Source of the DNA: Nannochloris sp. 'desiccata'
Lineage: Eukaryota > Chlorophyta > Trebouxiophyceae > Chlorellales > Chlorellaceae
Assembly: GCA_019044685.2 (NCBI GenBank)
Contig: JAGTXX020000003.1
Span: forward strand, 930,001-994,000
Length of the DNA stretch: 64,000 bases
Reading direction: 5' to 3'
The translations under genes were made by a program, and so were the position numbers. Of the stretch, positions 1 through 8,961 are shown piece after piece. The number at the start of each line of letters is the position of its first letter. Position 1 is the stretch's first letter. A model generated the notes under the pieces. The model saw nothing but the letters and a program-made list of their open reading frames with translations, made no database searches and was not told where the DNA came from.

Positions 1-158
1 AGCTTTCTGCAGAGCTTGACAATTTTATTCTATTTTTTGCGCACAAGTCTCTGTTTTCTTTCTTTAAAGGAGCCCTCGCGTGTTTTCCTCTGAACCACCT
101 TCCAGAACACAACTTTCAGATTCTATCTGTTTCTTTTGGCCATTACATGTATTACTAG

Positions 159-860
159 TTAAGATTCATTTTCACTTTTCATTTTGATGCTACTAATTCT
201 ATTCTTCTCTTCTGAAGAAGCACGCCTGCTATCTTCCTGCCCTTTTGGCAGAGGTGGTGGCACCGAATAAAAAATGCTCTTCTGCCCTTTTGGTTGATTC
301 AAAGGCCCTCCGTTTCCAGGATCTCTAATTGTAGAAAATAAAAACATCTTCCACCCTAACCAAGGAAGCATTCCGCCACATTGCGTACACTTTCGCAGTA
401 CTTTTCCTCTTTGAACGAGTCCTTTTCCCAAACACTCTGGGCATCGTCTTTGGATTATTATTCTTTTTCCAAATTCATAACTAGCGATGATAAATGGCAC
501 CACACCAGCTACAAAACCTGCGTAAATCTCCCAGCCTGGTTCTATCGGGGAAGGGGTACATGGCGTAGTCGCTACAGATGAGGCTGAAGCTGCAAGCTCC
601 GTAGCAGCAGTAGCAGCGGCAGCCGAAGATGTTGACCACAAAAAGGACAATAACAAAGCTGATACATTTCTGGTATGTAGCCCGGAACTTGAACTGGTAT
701 CGGTCTGTTGTAAACATTTGCTACTCCTACTAGGTTCACTTTGAGAACACCATACTATTTTTGATCTTCTGCAGCAAGATGGAATCGCACTAAAATTAGA
801 GTGTGCATAGCTACAATGAGGTGCAAATGCAGGGTTGCATTTGAAGCCGGATAGCTTCAT
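159..860 (-). CDS. plastid membrane protein with DnaJ-type Cys-rich zinc finger
   Basis: Single exon, 233 aa from the first ATG (860). The reading frame stays open upstream but only from a GTG. The first 60 residues are rich in Ser, Arg and Cys and poor in acid, like a transit peptide. A hydrophobic, Ala-rich stretch follows at about 65-87, and a clear membrane segment at about 109-127. Just after it comes a CPEC...CTQC pair (about 140-161), the half-site pattern of a DnaJ/BSD2-type zinc finger. The segment after that, with GNGGPLNQPKGQ, matches a motif I associate with small plant plastid zinc-finger proteins. Such proteins assist photosystem assembly or thiol exchange in thylakoids. The exact orthologue is not identified. 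The family call is fairly secure; the function is inferred. Confidence 0.65.
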   Translation of the reverse strand: MKLSGFKCNPAFAPHCSYAHSNFSAIPSCCRRSKIVWCSQSEPSRSSKCLQQTDTSSSSGLHTRNVSALLLSFLWSTSSAAAATAATELAASASSVATTPCTPSPIEPGWEIYAGFVAGVVPFIIASYEFGKRIIIQRRCPECLGKGLVQRGKVLRKCTQCGGMLPWLGWKMFLFSTIRDPGNGGPLNQPKGQKSIFYSVPPPLPKGQEDSRRASSEEKNRISSIKMKSENES

Positions 861-1777
861 TGTGATGCAAGTACTTTTGCTTTGAGTCGAAATGAGCTTT
901 TGAAGGCAACTTGAAAGCTGAGAACTAAATTTGAGCACCCTAAAGTTTTCAGCTCACAAGCGCTCGAGAGTGGATTTAGGATCTCAGAGACATGGAGAGA
1001 CTTTTGCGATTTAGTCCCAGAGAGACCTCCGCAGGTCTGTATTAATACCCCTGCGCCCCCCTGTTGTGCGCATAGCACCGATTTTTTTCAACTGATCTTT
1101 TTATGAAAACAGCGATCATTTTTAATCGGTGATTAAAACTGGCCCCCAGCTCTTGTCAGCGGACAAGCAGCAAGCCATATGTTTCAGCTTGGGCATCAGG
1201 GCCCTGCTGCAGACTACTTGCCGTCTTCCTCTCAGTCTAATCAGCCGTCCGCGGCGGAACCCCCGGCGGTGTGCCCCGACTTGCTTACTTGTGCGTGCGG
1301 GCAAAAGTAGAAATGATTCTGCCAGGGTCAATGCCTGTAGCTGTATATGTATGAATGCAAACGCTATTTTCGTATCATGTCGTGGCGGAATTGTGATGCG
1401 ACAGGCACTGTGACTCCCATTCATTTTGAGCTTGAGCTCCGCCACCGTCTGCTGAAAATTCAAATGAAATCGTTTATTTTATGACAGAGGTAGCTGCATA
1501 GGGAAACCTTCTACATAAAAGAGAGAAAGGCACTTTAATAAATGGAATGAAAGAGTAGTGAGAAACAGTAGATATCTTATCGAAATAAAGTTTAATTTAT
1601 TTGCTGATTTAAAACAAAATGTTAATACCTAAAATTGAAAATTTGAAGAGAGAGAAAACAGCTCAGCTTCCTGGGACCCGGGTTAGGGCCTTTTGTAACG
1701 AACGGACACTTGGTAACCCAGAAATGAAAGAAAACAAATCAAACAGGTACATTTCTAATCGGACACTACTCAGGAGC
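861..1777. other. intergenic; GC-rich island at about 1140-1440, otherwise nothing recognised
   Basis: This stretch separates two minus-strand genes. Positions 1140-1440 are clearly more GC-rich than the flanks and open in several frames, but no frame gives a protein I recognise, and no start-to-stop model with convincing splice sites emerges. The flanks (1080-1135 and 1480-1660) are AT-rich. A gene fragment or a non-coding transcript is possible. Confidence 0.3.
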
Positions 1778-2395
1778 TCATATAGATAAACTAAATGCCC
1801 CCGACTTGTAAAGAATCCCAAGAAAAACTGAAGAGCCGAAGACAGCAGCAACTCTAGTCATGAGAGTGACGCTCTTGTCTAAACTATGATAGTACTTGGT
1901 AAGGCCTTCCTTGACGAGCATGATGCTCTGGTCTAAACGGTGAAATTCCTCTTTGAGAAGCATGGCGTTCTTACTCGTATCTTCTTTGAGGAGCTTGATT
2001 TCTTCGTTGAGTTTATTCAAGCTAGTTTTCAAGCTTTCGTTCGAATTATTCAAGCTAGTTTTCAAGCTTTCATTCGACTTCAAGAATCTTTCCATTGCAG
2101 ATTCAAGCTTATCATCGACATGCTTGACATTAGCACCAAGCTCACCATCGACATGCTTGACGTTAGCATCAAGCCTACCATCCATATGCCTCTGATTCTC
2201 ATCCATACGTCTGTGGGTCTCTTGATACTTATCATCTACTCGGGCCCGCTCTTGCATATTTAAAGTCATCATATCCGTCACCGCCCTCGCCAATGTCGCC
2301 GCCATTGTCGCGGGATACATGTGCGGGTTGCTAGCAGCAGTAGCAGTAGCGCGGTTCAGTAGAGTCTGCCCAAGACTATACGAACGTTTGAACAT
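1778..2395 (-). CDS. coiled-coil protein with C-terminal membrane anchor (CCDC90-like layout)
   Basis: Single exon, 205 aa, starting at an ATG. The N-terminus is basic and Ser/Ala-rich, with no acid before residue 41, and could be a mitochondrial presequence. Residues 45-180 form a continuous amphipathic helix. Two blocks repeat exactly every 11 residues: DGRL/DGEL/DDKL at 72, 83 and 94, and SNESLKTSLN at 108 and 119. One hydrophobic helix (about 181-198) ends the chain. A presequence, a long coiled coil and a C-terminal membrane segment are the layout of CCDC90/DUF1640 mitochondrial proteins. Sequence identity to that family is not obvious, so this is an architectural call only. The 33-bp DNA repeats behind the 11-mers can be seen at about 2015-2080 and 2112-2175. 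Confidence 0.6.
   Translation of the reverse strand: MFKRSYSLGQTLLNRATATAASNPHMYPATMAATLARAVTDMMTLNMQERARVDDKYQETHRRMDENQRHMDGRLDANVKHVDGELGANVKHVDDKLESAMERFLKSNESLKTSLNNSNESLKTSLNKLNEEIKLLKEDTSKNAMLLKEEFHRLDQSIMLVKEGLTKYYHSLDKSVTLMTRVAAVFGSSVFLGILYKSGAFSLSI
2015..2175. repeat. two blocks of 33-bp tandem repeats inside the coiled-coil gene
   Basis: A 33-bp unit containing TTTCAAGCTTTC is repeated around 2018-2080, and a second 33-bp unit containing CATCGACATGCTTGAC around 2116-2166. Each encodes an 11-residue hendecad, so the coiled coil appears to have grown by in-frame tandem duplication. Confidence 0.7.
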
Positions 2396-2807
2396 ATTGA
2401 ACCCTGCTGAATGGAAAGAAACACAAAAAATAAAGTTAGTTAGACAGGAGTCTCGCAGCTGCCTCTGGCCTGCCCATGAAAGAGAATAATAACGCGGAGC
2501 GTTCCCATACTCGTCTCAGGGGAGAAACTCACATAATCTAATATTACCACCTACTTTTGCGCCGCAAGTAACAGAGCAGAACGTCTTTGCCTAAAGTTTT
2601 TAAGATTTCTTAGGAGGTCGATCCCTTGGAGATAAAAATTCTCCAAGGTTTCATACAGCATTTTATATATTCTATTAGATAATAGGAATACTGTCGAATC
2701 TGCGAAATACGCTATTTAGGCGGGCCTAGCGCTAGCTCAAGAGGACAAAAGGAAAGCACGAAAAAATTGAAGAGTTTAAAGAAAAGTGTGAAAAGAGCAC
2801 TTCCTGC
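2396..2807. other. intergenic, no gene seen
   Basis: Upstream region of the coiled-coil gene. It is AT-rich towards its right end and holds no gene I can support. It ends at the left target-site copy (2800-2807) of the hAT-like element. Confidence 0.5.
2800..2807. repeat. target-site duplication, left copy
   Basis: CTTCCTGC directly abuts the left inverted repeat of the hAT-like element. The same 8 bases follow the right end at 3669-3676. Confidence 0.85.
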
Positions 2808-3668
2808 CAGGGGTACCAAAACCAGGAGCTTATCCTGGTGTCCACTGTAAAAACCAGGAAAATATTAGCTGTCCCAGAGAACGCGGAGGTCTTATTCTGG
2901 GGTTTGGCCCAGGAAATGTTGTGCTGCAACCCAGGATAAGCGGCAGCTCTATTTCTGTCTTTCCAGCCATTTTTTTCTGCTTATTTGCTTTAATTTTGCA
3001 TTTGTAAACATTTATTCATCTTACAACATGCGAGGAGACCTCGGAAATTGGCTAATTGAGAAAGCAAACGCTGCCAAGCGAGTGATCTCGCCATCAAAAT
3101 CGAATGGATCTCCTTCAAAGAGCTCCGGTAGTGGCGAACCTTCGCAAAGCAACAAGCGCAGCAGACAGCTAGACTTTAATGATGTAACTGAAGATGGTTT
3201 ACAGCAAATTGATCTCACAGAAAGCCCACCAGAAGAGATCACTCCTGCTTCAAATGTCAATGCCAGCAACCAAGCAAGTGGAGAGGGGCTTTTCTATCAG
3301 GAATGCCTTGGTTAAAATCAAGATGAGGAACAAATTGACTGTAGATACAACTGATAAACAAATGAGAGTATTAGTTAATGGCCCTCCTTGCTTTAAATAT
3401 ACAATTTTGCCTGAGTGCAAGACCGGCGCCAGGGGGCGGCCGTGGTGGCACCCAGATTTGATTAAGTTGGTGGAAGAAGCAATAGTATTTTGGAGAGCAG
3501 ACGGCGAGTATAAGATGATTGACATTAATTCTGATGCTATTTGGTACCCTGAACCTATGTAAATAGCTCACCAGGAAAATATAGAGCGAAAGTAGGTCTT
3601 ATCCTGGGGAGCACCAGGAAATTCGCGGTGGAAACCCAGAAACGACCCAGGGGGTTTTGGTACCCCTG
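2808..3668. mobile_element. non-autonomous hAT-like DNA transposon, 861 bp, complete
   Basis: The element has perfect 16-bp terminal inverted repeats, CAGGGGTACCAAAACC, at 2808-2823 and, reversed, at 3653-3668. It is flanked by an exact 8-bp direct repeat, CTTCCTGC, at 2800-2807 and 3669-3676. An 8-bp duplication with a CAGGG-type terminus is the hallmark of the hAT superfamily. Inside both ends are repeated CCAGGA/TCCTGG boxes, some forming short hairpins (for example 2820-2839), which look like subterminal transposase-binding sites. It is too short for a full hAT transposase, so it would need one in trans. The intact duplication suggests a fairly recent insertion. Confidence 0.85.
3028..3315 (+). 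CDS. short hypothetical ORF carried by the hAT-like element
   Basis: A 95-codon frame opens at an ATG inside the transposon. The product is basic and Ser/Pro-rich at its N-terminus and acidic later. A second open frame (about 3194-3562, no ATG in good context) overlaps its end and reads about 90 further plausible residues. The pair may be one coding region split by a frameshift or a missed splice. Neither part resembles a transposase catalytic domain. It could be the worn N-terminal part of a transposase or captured host sequence. I do not recognise it. Confidence 0.35.
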   Translation: MRGDLGNWLIEKANAAKRVISPSKSNGSPSKSSGSGEPSQSNKRSRQLDFNDVTEDGLQQIDLTESPPEEITPASNVNASNQASGEGLFYQECLG

Positions 3669-3754
3669 CTTCCTGCGTTAACATTAATTAAATTAATTGA
3701 AATTCCACTACTTACATTGCTGCACAAATGAAAATAAATTAATAGTATAGGGCA

Positions 3755-5026
3755 ATGGAGGCTGCAAAGCAGAAATTGCTGCGAATCTTTGCAATAATTG
3801 TAGTGTGTTCGCTACTGCTTTACTCTAAAGCGACTTCAATGCCAATCATGATAGCGAATCCACCCGTCACAAGGTATATCATGCATTTTTTTTGTGTGTA
3901 GAAGACGTTTTTTGGTCTTGATTTCTTGCATCTCAACCGAAACACCTTGCCCTTCCTTGACCTTGCAGACGATCAAATGCATACTTTATCCCATATCCAG
4001 ACCACCCGCAATGTGGAACACTACTAAATAGCGGCAACTGGACTGATCAACCAGTCCCATTAGTGTAAGTTTTCCCAGGTTTGAAGTGAAATGTTGCCTC
4101 TCAAGTGTCGGTTGCAGTCGGTTACCCTCCAAGTAGCTTTCCTCAAATTCTTTTTTCTCAACCTTCTCTTTTAATTTACCTCTGCTTGCAGGGATGAATG
4201 TGATGAGAAAACTCCATACGCTTCATGCAATATAGAAGCAATTAGACGATGGAAGTGGGGAGAACTAGCTCAAAAATGCGGGGTTCAACTGTTCAACCCC
4301 GATGCCGCCAAAAAATTACTAGCAAGCCGTTGGGTGGCCTGTGTCGGAGATTCTATCGCAAGAAATATTTGTGCAAGCATTATGAAGTTAATAGGTGCAC
4401 CACCAAGTGCATTCGTCTTTGAAAGACACAGCGACTTTGAACGAAATATATCTACAACAATACCAGCAGCGGGAGAAACTAAAAGTAGCCGCGGTGATGA
4501 AAGTGGACAAGTACGAGTGACCTTCCACTGGCAACCATTCCCACAAAACGCCAGTAATGCACTTTTAGAATGGAAGCACGATAAGAAACCAGCATTAATC
4601 ATCACTTCTTCCACTTTGTGGCATATGCTCCACATTAGAGATCAAAAATTATTTGGCAGCGACATGACGTCGCTCGCAGCGATTACTTCCGACATGATGC
4701 CAAAGCTTCCCGAAGTGCCTAAACCAGTAGCTGTGCTTGCAGTAGGCACGGAAGTACATGCAGAAAGGCTATTAAGCGCTGAAAAGAGGGTTGCAATGAC
4801 CCCAGAGGCAGTAGATAGCTATAATAAAGCATTGCAAAAGGCGGAAATTTTAGCGCCTCTAGGGCCGTTTGGCATGTTGGATATGTTTTCTATTACGTAT
4901 GGCTGCGGGATTGGGTGTAGCGTAGATGGGATACATTCTCAGCCTCAAGTATATGATGCAGCAACGCAGATTGTGCTTAATATGTTTAAACAATGTGCTG
5001 GAAAAGGGGCAGAGTGCTGGGCTTGA
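3755..5026 (+). CDS. PC-esterase family protein (PMR5/TBL/CASD1-like), membrane-anchored
   Basis: Three exons: 3755-3873, 3969-4064 and 4192-5026. Phases agree and the product is 349 aa. The introns start GTATAT and GTAAGT and end in CAG. The N-terminus has one hydrophobic segment (about 9-24) after a basic start, a type II signal anchor. A short CGTLLNSGNW block resembles the entry of plant TBL domains. The catalytic Ser sits in GDSIARN, and the C-terminal DGIH (DxxH) would supply Asp and His. These proteins move acetyl groups on polysaccharides or sialic acids in the Golgi. The acceptor here is unknown. The first exons are short and would be missed by simple frame searches. Confidence 0.7.
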
Positions 5027-5482
5027 AAACAGTCGCCCCCGCTTGATGGCTAAAATACAATATTGTTTATTTTATTTCTGGTCCACAACCTTATCTTAAT
5101 ATGTGATTTCTTAAATTCTTAGTTCGTTCCTTTATAACTTGGCGTTTGAGAATCAATAAAAAATTTAGAAGTCAAGAGAGTTGGGCAGCATTCAAAATTT
5201 CCAGGGACGGTGCAGATGATTTTTAAATTGATGGAATGAGGTTTTCTAGACCTCGTTGTGGCCCTAGCAGCTTGAATGCAACAAACAAATATTTACATGC
5301 AAGATTTTCGTCTTAAAAATCCTGCCTACGTCGTCTACTCAAGGAACAACACCTGCAGATTATCCAACCTCGGAACTTGATTCTCTTTTCAAAACCCAAC
5401 CTTGATAAGCCGATCTAGGCTTGCCGCATCTCTAAATTCTATTCATATATCTCAGAGTGGGCTTGAAAAAGAAACGCAAGCC
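5027..5482. other. intergenic, no gene seen
   Basis: AT-rich sequence between two plus-strand genes. It must hold the 3' end of the esterase transcript and the promoter of the Mpo1-like gene. No further feature is supported. Confidence 0.5.
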
Positions 5483-6206
5483 ATGGGAGTGCTGGGTTTT
5501 AACTTTAATCTTCGAGATCAATTAATCTTTTACGGAAGTTATCATTCCAACCCAATTAATCAAGCCATCCACTTCATATTCGTACCTTTGCTTTTATGGA
5601 CGGTTGCTGTCTGGCTTGCATACACCCCAGCGTTCTTTGACTTTGATATAGCTGCACACCTCGCCTTTCTCCCGCCACCCCTCGTCGCATGCCTTTCCAA
5701 GTAAGTAAGAGAAAAAGGTCATTAAATTGAACACAAACACATTCGTAAATCTAATCAATCTCTGATTGCTACCCAGGTTTATGATCTTCGATGGTGCATT
5801 TGTCCTTCTTGCTCTGTATTCTCTCTACTACCTCCTCCTCGAGCCCTTTGCCGGGGCCACCTGGGCAATAGCCATGGCTGTGCCACTCTGGGCAACTGCT
5901 GAAGCGTTTCAACACGCTTTTCCGAACGCCTGGGCCTGGGCACTTGGTCTTCACATCCTTTCTTGGGTTGTCCAAGTTCATTTTGGTCATACAGTAGCAG
6001 AAAAAAGGCGCCCAGCATTGCTTGATTCTTTTTTTCAGAGTCTTGTCTTGGCCCCACTCTTTGTTTGGTTTGAGCTTTTGTTTTTGCTAGGATACAGGAA
6101 AGATTTGCGTGATGAGGTGCAGAGGAAAAGTGCAGAGAATATCGCAGCGTGGAAGGCCGCGAGTGCACCTTTACTGACCTCTAATCGTCAGCAACAGCGG
6201 AAGTAA
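5483..6206 (+). CDS. Mpo1-like / DUF962 membrane protein
   Basis: Two exons, 5483-5700 and 5777-6206, joined through GTAAGT...CCCAG in phase, giving 215 aa. The ATG lies in a strong context (GCCATGG). The sequence follows the DUF962/Mpo1 pattern: an N-terminal YGSYHSNPINQAIHF block, four or so hydrophobic helices, then QVHFGHTVAEKRRP with its conserved His residues. Yeast Mpo1 is an Fe(II)-dependent dioxygenase of the endoplasmic reticulum that alpha-oxidises 2-hydroxy fatty acids from phytosphingosine breakdown. The conserved His pairs suggest that the metal site is kept. The 3-ketosphinganine reductase at 41.5 kb belongs to the same lipid pathway but is not adjacent. Confidence 0.85.
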
Positions 6207-6509
6207 GTGGAGCGGAAATTAACAGATTGAAACTAAAAATGGCATCCAATTAATTTTTGTATAGAAAGGATGCCACTGCATTTACAAATATCATTCAACT
6301 CTAATGAATCTACCTACTTACTACCTAGTAACAAACGAATACTACTGCAATCTATTATATTTCTAAAAGGGGCAGGCAGGCAGGCAAGCAGGTAATTTTA
6401 AAATTTTAGAATCATCGATAAAAACAACAGGGAAAATTAAGAAAAAAGGAAAATATAAGAGAAAAGGCCATACTTCATTTTTTATCAAATCGTGTTCATA
6501 GTATACTCT
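6207..6509. other. convergent intergenic region
   Basis: The space between two convergent genes is very AT-rich and has a short GGCA repeat near 6370-6392. It should contain both polyadenylation regions. No gene is seen. Confidence 0.5.
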
Positions 6510-7088
6510 TTATTCAAAATGAGGTTCAGCTTCAAAACCTAATTCAATTACTGTAGCAATCAACTTTGGAATTTCATTAAAGGCATCTAGTTGACTGGCG
6601 GCCGCCAGTTCTACAGTGGCAACACCTTTGTCAAGATCTACTGCAACGTTCTTAACACCAGGCAGCTTCTGGAGAGCTTCTAAAACACGGGAACTGCAGC
6701 CATCACAGACCATACCGTCAATCTGCAATACAATAATAGGAATATTAAAAAAAGTGAAATAATTAGTTAAACGTTGGGCAACGGTGGTGGAGCAGCGGAT
6801 GGGGGGATTTAGGTACAGCTTTGGAGAGATACTTACCTTTAATTGGAGCTCAACGACATCAGAGTCGTCACTTGCAGCACAGCAAGGCATAGAAGTGCGC
6901 AGAAGTGCAGCAGGTGCAGGAGCAACTACTGCACCTCGAAGACTGATTATCCCTTTTTTGGAGCCCATTGCAGTCAAAGCTGTTGCGACGCCCTTGCCGG
7001 AGATCATCTTTGCTTGGATCATGGCACCTGCCATACGGGTGGCTACTCCATTCCTTACAGAGAAGAGCTTGGTAGTGAAACTAGCCAT
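6510..7088 (-). CDS. organelle-targeted HMA-domain metallochaperone
   Basis: Two exons, 7088-6837 and 6722-6510, with intron GTAAGT...TGCAG, phase 0, 154 aa. The first 70 residues are basic and Ser/Ala-rich without acid, a good plastid or mitochondrial targeting peptide. The second exon is almost entirely one heavy-metal-associated domain starting with MVCDGC (the MxCxxC metal site). It has the usual Gly-Val after the first helix and a final GFEAEP strand. The likely role is Cu(I) delivery to an organellar P-type ATPase or cuproprotein, like plant plastid copper chaperones. Metal and partner are inferred from the family. Confidence 0.8.
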   Translation of the reverse strand: MASFTTKLFSVRNGVATRMAGAMIQAKMISGKGVATALTAMGSKKGIISLRGAVVAPAPAALLRTSMPCCAASDDSDVVELQLKVSISPKLYLNPPIRCSTTVAQRLTNYFTFFNIPIIVLQIDGMVCDGCSSRVLEALQKLPGVKNVAVDLDKGVATVELAAASQLDAFNEIPKLIATVIELGFEAEPHFE

Positions 7089-7416
7089 GGTGCGATCGCT
7101 TCTCGATTTGGAGCTCTATCAATATATTCTGTGCAATCCAAAGGAATGGTGCAGATGGGTATGTAGTATTAATGGTGGGTGACGTTATGAAGTTGATATC
7201 AAGTTCAATCGCCCTAAGTTTGCTCGAAATCTTGCAGGATAGGTTGCCAGTGGCAGCTTTTATTGTGGTCATTTCGAAGGGGGCTATGCCACTTTATTCT
7301 GAACTCTACTTTTCCGCAGAAAGCCGTTATCGGGGGCTTCAATCTCAAACATATTGCCAAACGAATGTTGCGACGAATATATTACAAAAATACTTTGAAG
7401 TAAAGAGTAAACAAAC
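7089..7416. other. intergenic, no gene seen
   Basis: Upstream region of the metallochaperone and downstream region of the Nudix gene, both on the minus strand. Nothing further is recognised. Confidence 0.5.
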
Positions 7417-8007
7417 TCAAACAAGAGTCGTCGCTGTATTCTGGTCAATAGTTTCTATTTCTAGACTATTACTGGTCTCAAACCACTTCAACCCACTAAT
7501 CTCTTCCCGCATCCATTGTGTAAATCTTTCAGGCTCATTTGCTATTTCTTTCCTCAGTTTATCTAGTGCTATCCATCGAATTTCCAACACCTCACCGTCA
7601 ACTAGTTTCACCTCGGCTTTGAACCCATCTAGCCTGTAACTTCGCACCAGCTCTACATCATGAAACCCCCCTTGATGTAATTCGCGTTTGTGCGTCGGTT
7701 GCAATGGGCCTGCTACCTCTACAGCTTCGGTTTGAATGCCAAGCTCTTCACTCAGTCCTCGAACGACAGCAGAGAGGTAGTCTTCCCCTGGTTGTAGGTG
7801 CTCTGCTGCAGATAAATCCCATTGGTTGGCGCCAATTTTCTTCAGTGGTGATCTCCGTTGAATGAGTAGCTCCCCAGCAGGGTTGAAGACCCAAGCGTAG
7901 ACGGCACGGTGAAGGAGGCCTTGGCGGTGGACAACACCGCGATGCTCACGGCCAATGACTTGGTCATTCTCGTCGACAAGTTCAAAGACTTCGTCTTCTC
8001 TGTCCAT
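7417..8007 (-). CDS. Nudix hydrolase, IPP-isomerase-like subfamily
   Basis: Single exon, 196 aa, with an ATG start. The start, with VFELVDENDQVIG and then HRAVYAWVFNPAGELLIQ, is typical of the isopentenyl-diphosphate-isomerase-like Nudix branch found in bacteria and plants. The Nudix box (about 67-90) reads AEHLQPGE...RGLSEELGI. The metal-binding EE pair is present, but the usual leading Gly is Glu and the usual RE is RG. Similar boxes occur, from memory, in cyanobacterial members, so the enzyme is probably active. No targeting peptide is seen, so it is probably cytosolic. The substrate is unknown; true IPP isomerase is unlikely. Confidence 0.75.
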   Translation of the reverse strand: MDREDEVFELVDENDQVIGREHRGVVHRQGLLHRAVYAWVFNPAGELLIQRRSPLKKIGANQWDLSAAEHLQPGEDYLSAVVRGLSEELGIQTEAVEVAGPLQPTHKRELHQGGFHDVELVRSYRLDGFKAEVKLVDGEVLEIRWIALDKLRKEIANEPERFTQWMREEISGLKWFETSNSLEIETIDQNTATTLV

Positions 8008-8332
8008 CTTTACTTTAGCAGATTTTCATGAGGTTTTGTAGAGTATAATATGCTAGTTTATAGATAGTGTATTGTATTAAGATGGTAGATTGAAGTGTTT
8101 CAACTTTTGATTAAGAATCTAAAACCATCAGTCCCCAGAGCAGAGGTAAAGTTTAAGATAATGTGAAGGTGAAGTAGCAAATATTACATTGCCACTGACA
8201 GGAAATAAGGTTGGTTTTTCAAAACTGAAACTGCACATCTTTCGAAGTTCAAACTCTAAAATTCCACAGTTATTGTTCGGATGCTCGCTGGATTTCCGAG
8301 CATTCTAATATTCTGGGTTTATCCACAACACG
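8008..8332. promoter_or_regulatory. divergent upstream region
   Basis: 325 bp between the Nudix start (-) and the CHZ-like start (+). It is AT-rich and presumably holds both promoters. No specific site is called. Confidence 0.35.
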
Positions 8333-8961
8333 ATGGCAGAAGGAGAAGAGCAACGAGATACGACAGGTAAATAAATTTCTGAGAGAATTTTTGAAAATTT
8401 GATCACTTATTTTTGTACAATCTAACAACAATCCCCACCGATTTCCAAACACCCAAAACTCAAACGTTATAATTATATTGCGCAGCTGCGCCCGTTGCAG
8501 CCAATGAGGGACAGGATGCCTCTGCCGCTGCTACAGCCGAAGCAGAGGCCAAGGCTCTGGAGGAGAAAGCTAAAGGAAAGGCTCCTAAGGTAGAAAACGC
8601 GGACGATTCGGATGAAGAAGGAGAAGAAGATTTCGAAGCTGATTATGAAGATTCAGATGGCGACTCTGATGGTAGCAGTAGCAGCGAGGATGACGAGGAG
8701 GAGGAGGAGGGCGGTGATGAAGATGAATTGGACGATCTTGCAGCAGAGGCTGGAGAAGCAGGTCCTTCTAGCGGCAGCAAACGCAAACGTAAGGTATCCG
8801 ATGAGGAACCTAATGCACAGATTATAGAAGGACTCTCTGGAGATGAGGTAGATCCTAACTTGATTGTTGCTGGCGGAAGAAGAGGACGTGGCGGTGCTGG
8901 GCCCTCCAAGCCCAAATACACGGCTGCTGTTCAAGTGGATAGCGATGAAGATGAGTGGTAG
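8333..8961 (+). CDS. acidic nuclear protein with CHZ-like C-terminus
   Basis: Two exons, 8333-8366 and 8486-8961 (GTAAAT...CGCAG), phase consistent, 169 aa. After an Ala/Glu-rich start, the middle (about 50-95) is almost all Glu, Asp and Ser, followed by a KRKRK nuclear-localisation-like cluster. Near the C-terminus, DPNLIVAGGRRGRGG resembles the CHZ motif (DPxxI...RRTRG) of Chz1, the chaperone for H2A.Z-H2B. Length and charge also fit a histone chaperone. Because the motif is short and imperfect, this could be another acidic nuclear protein. Confidence 0.5.
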
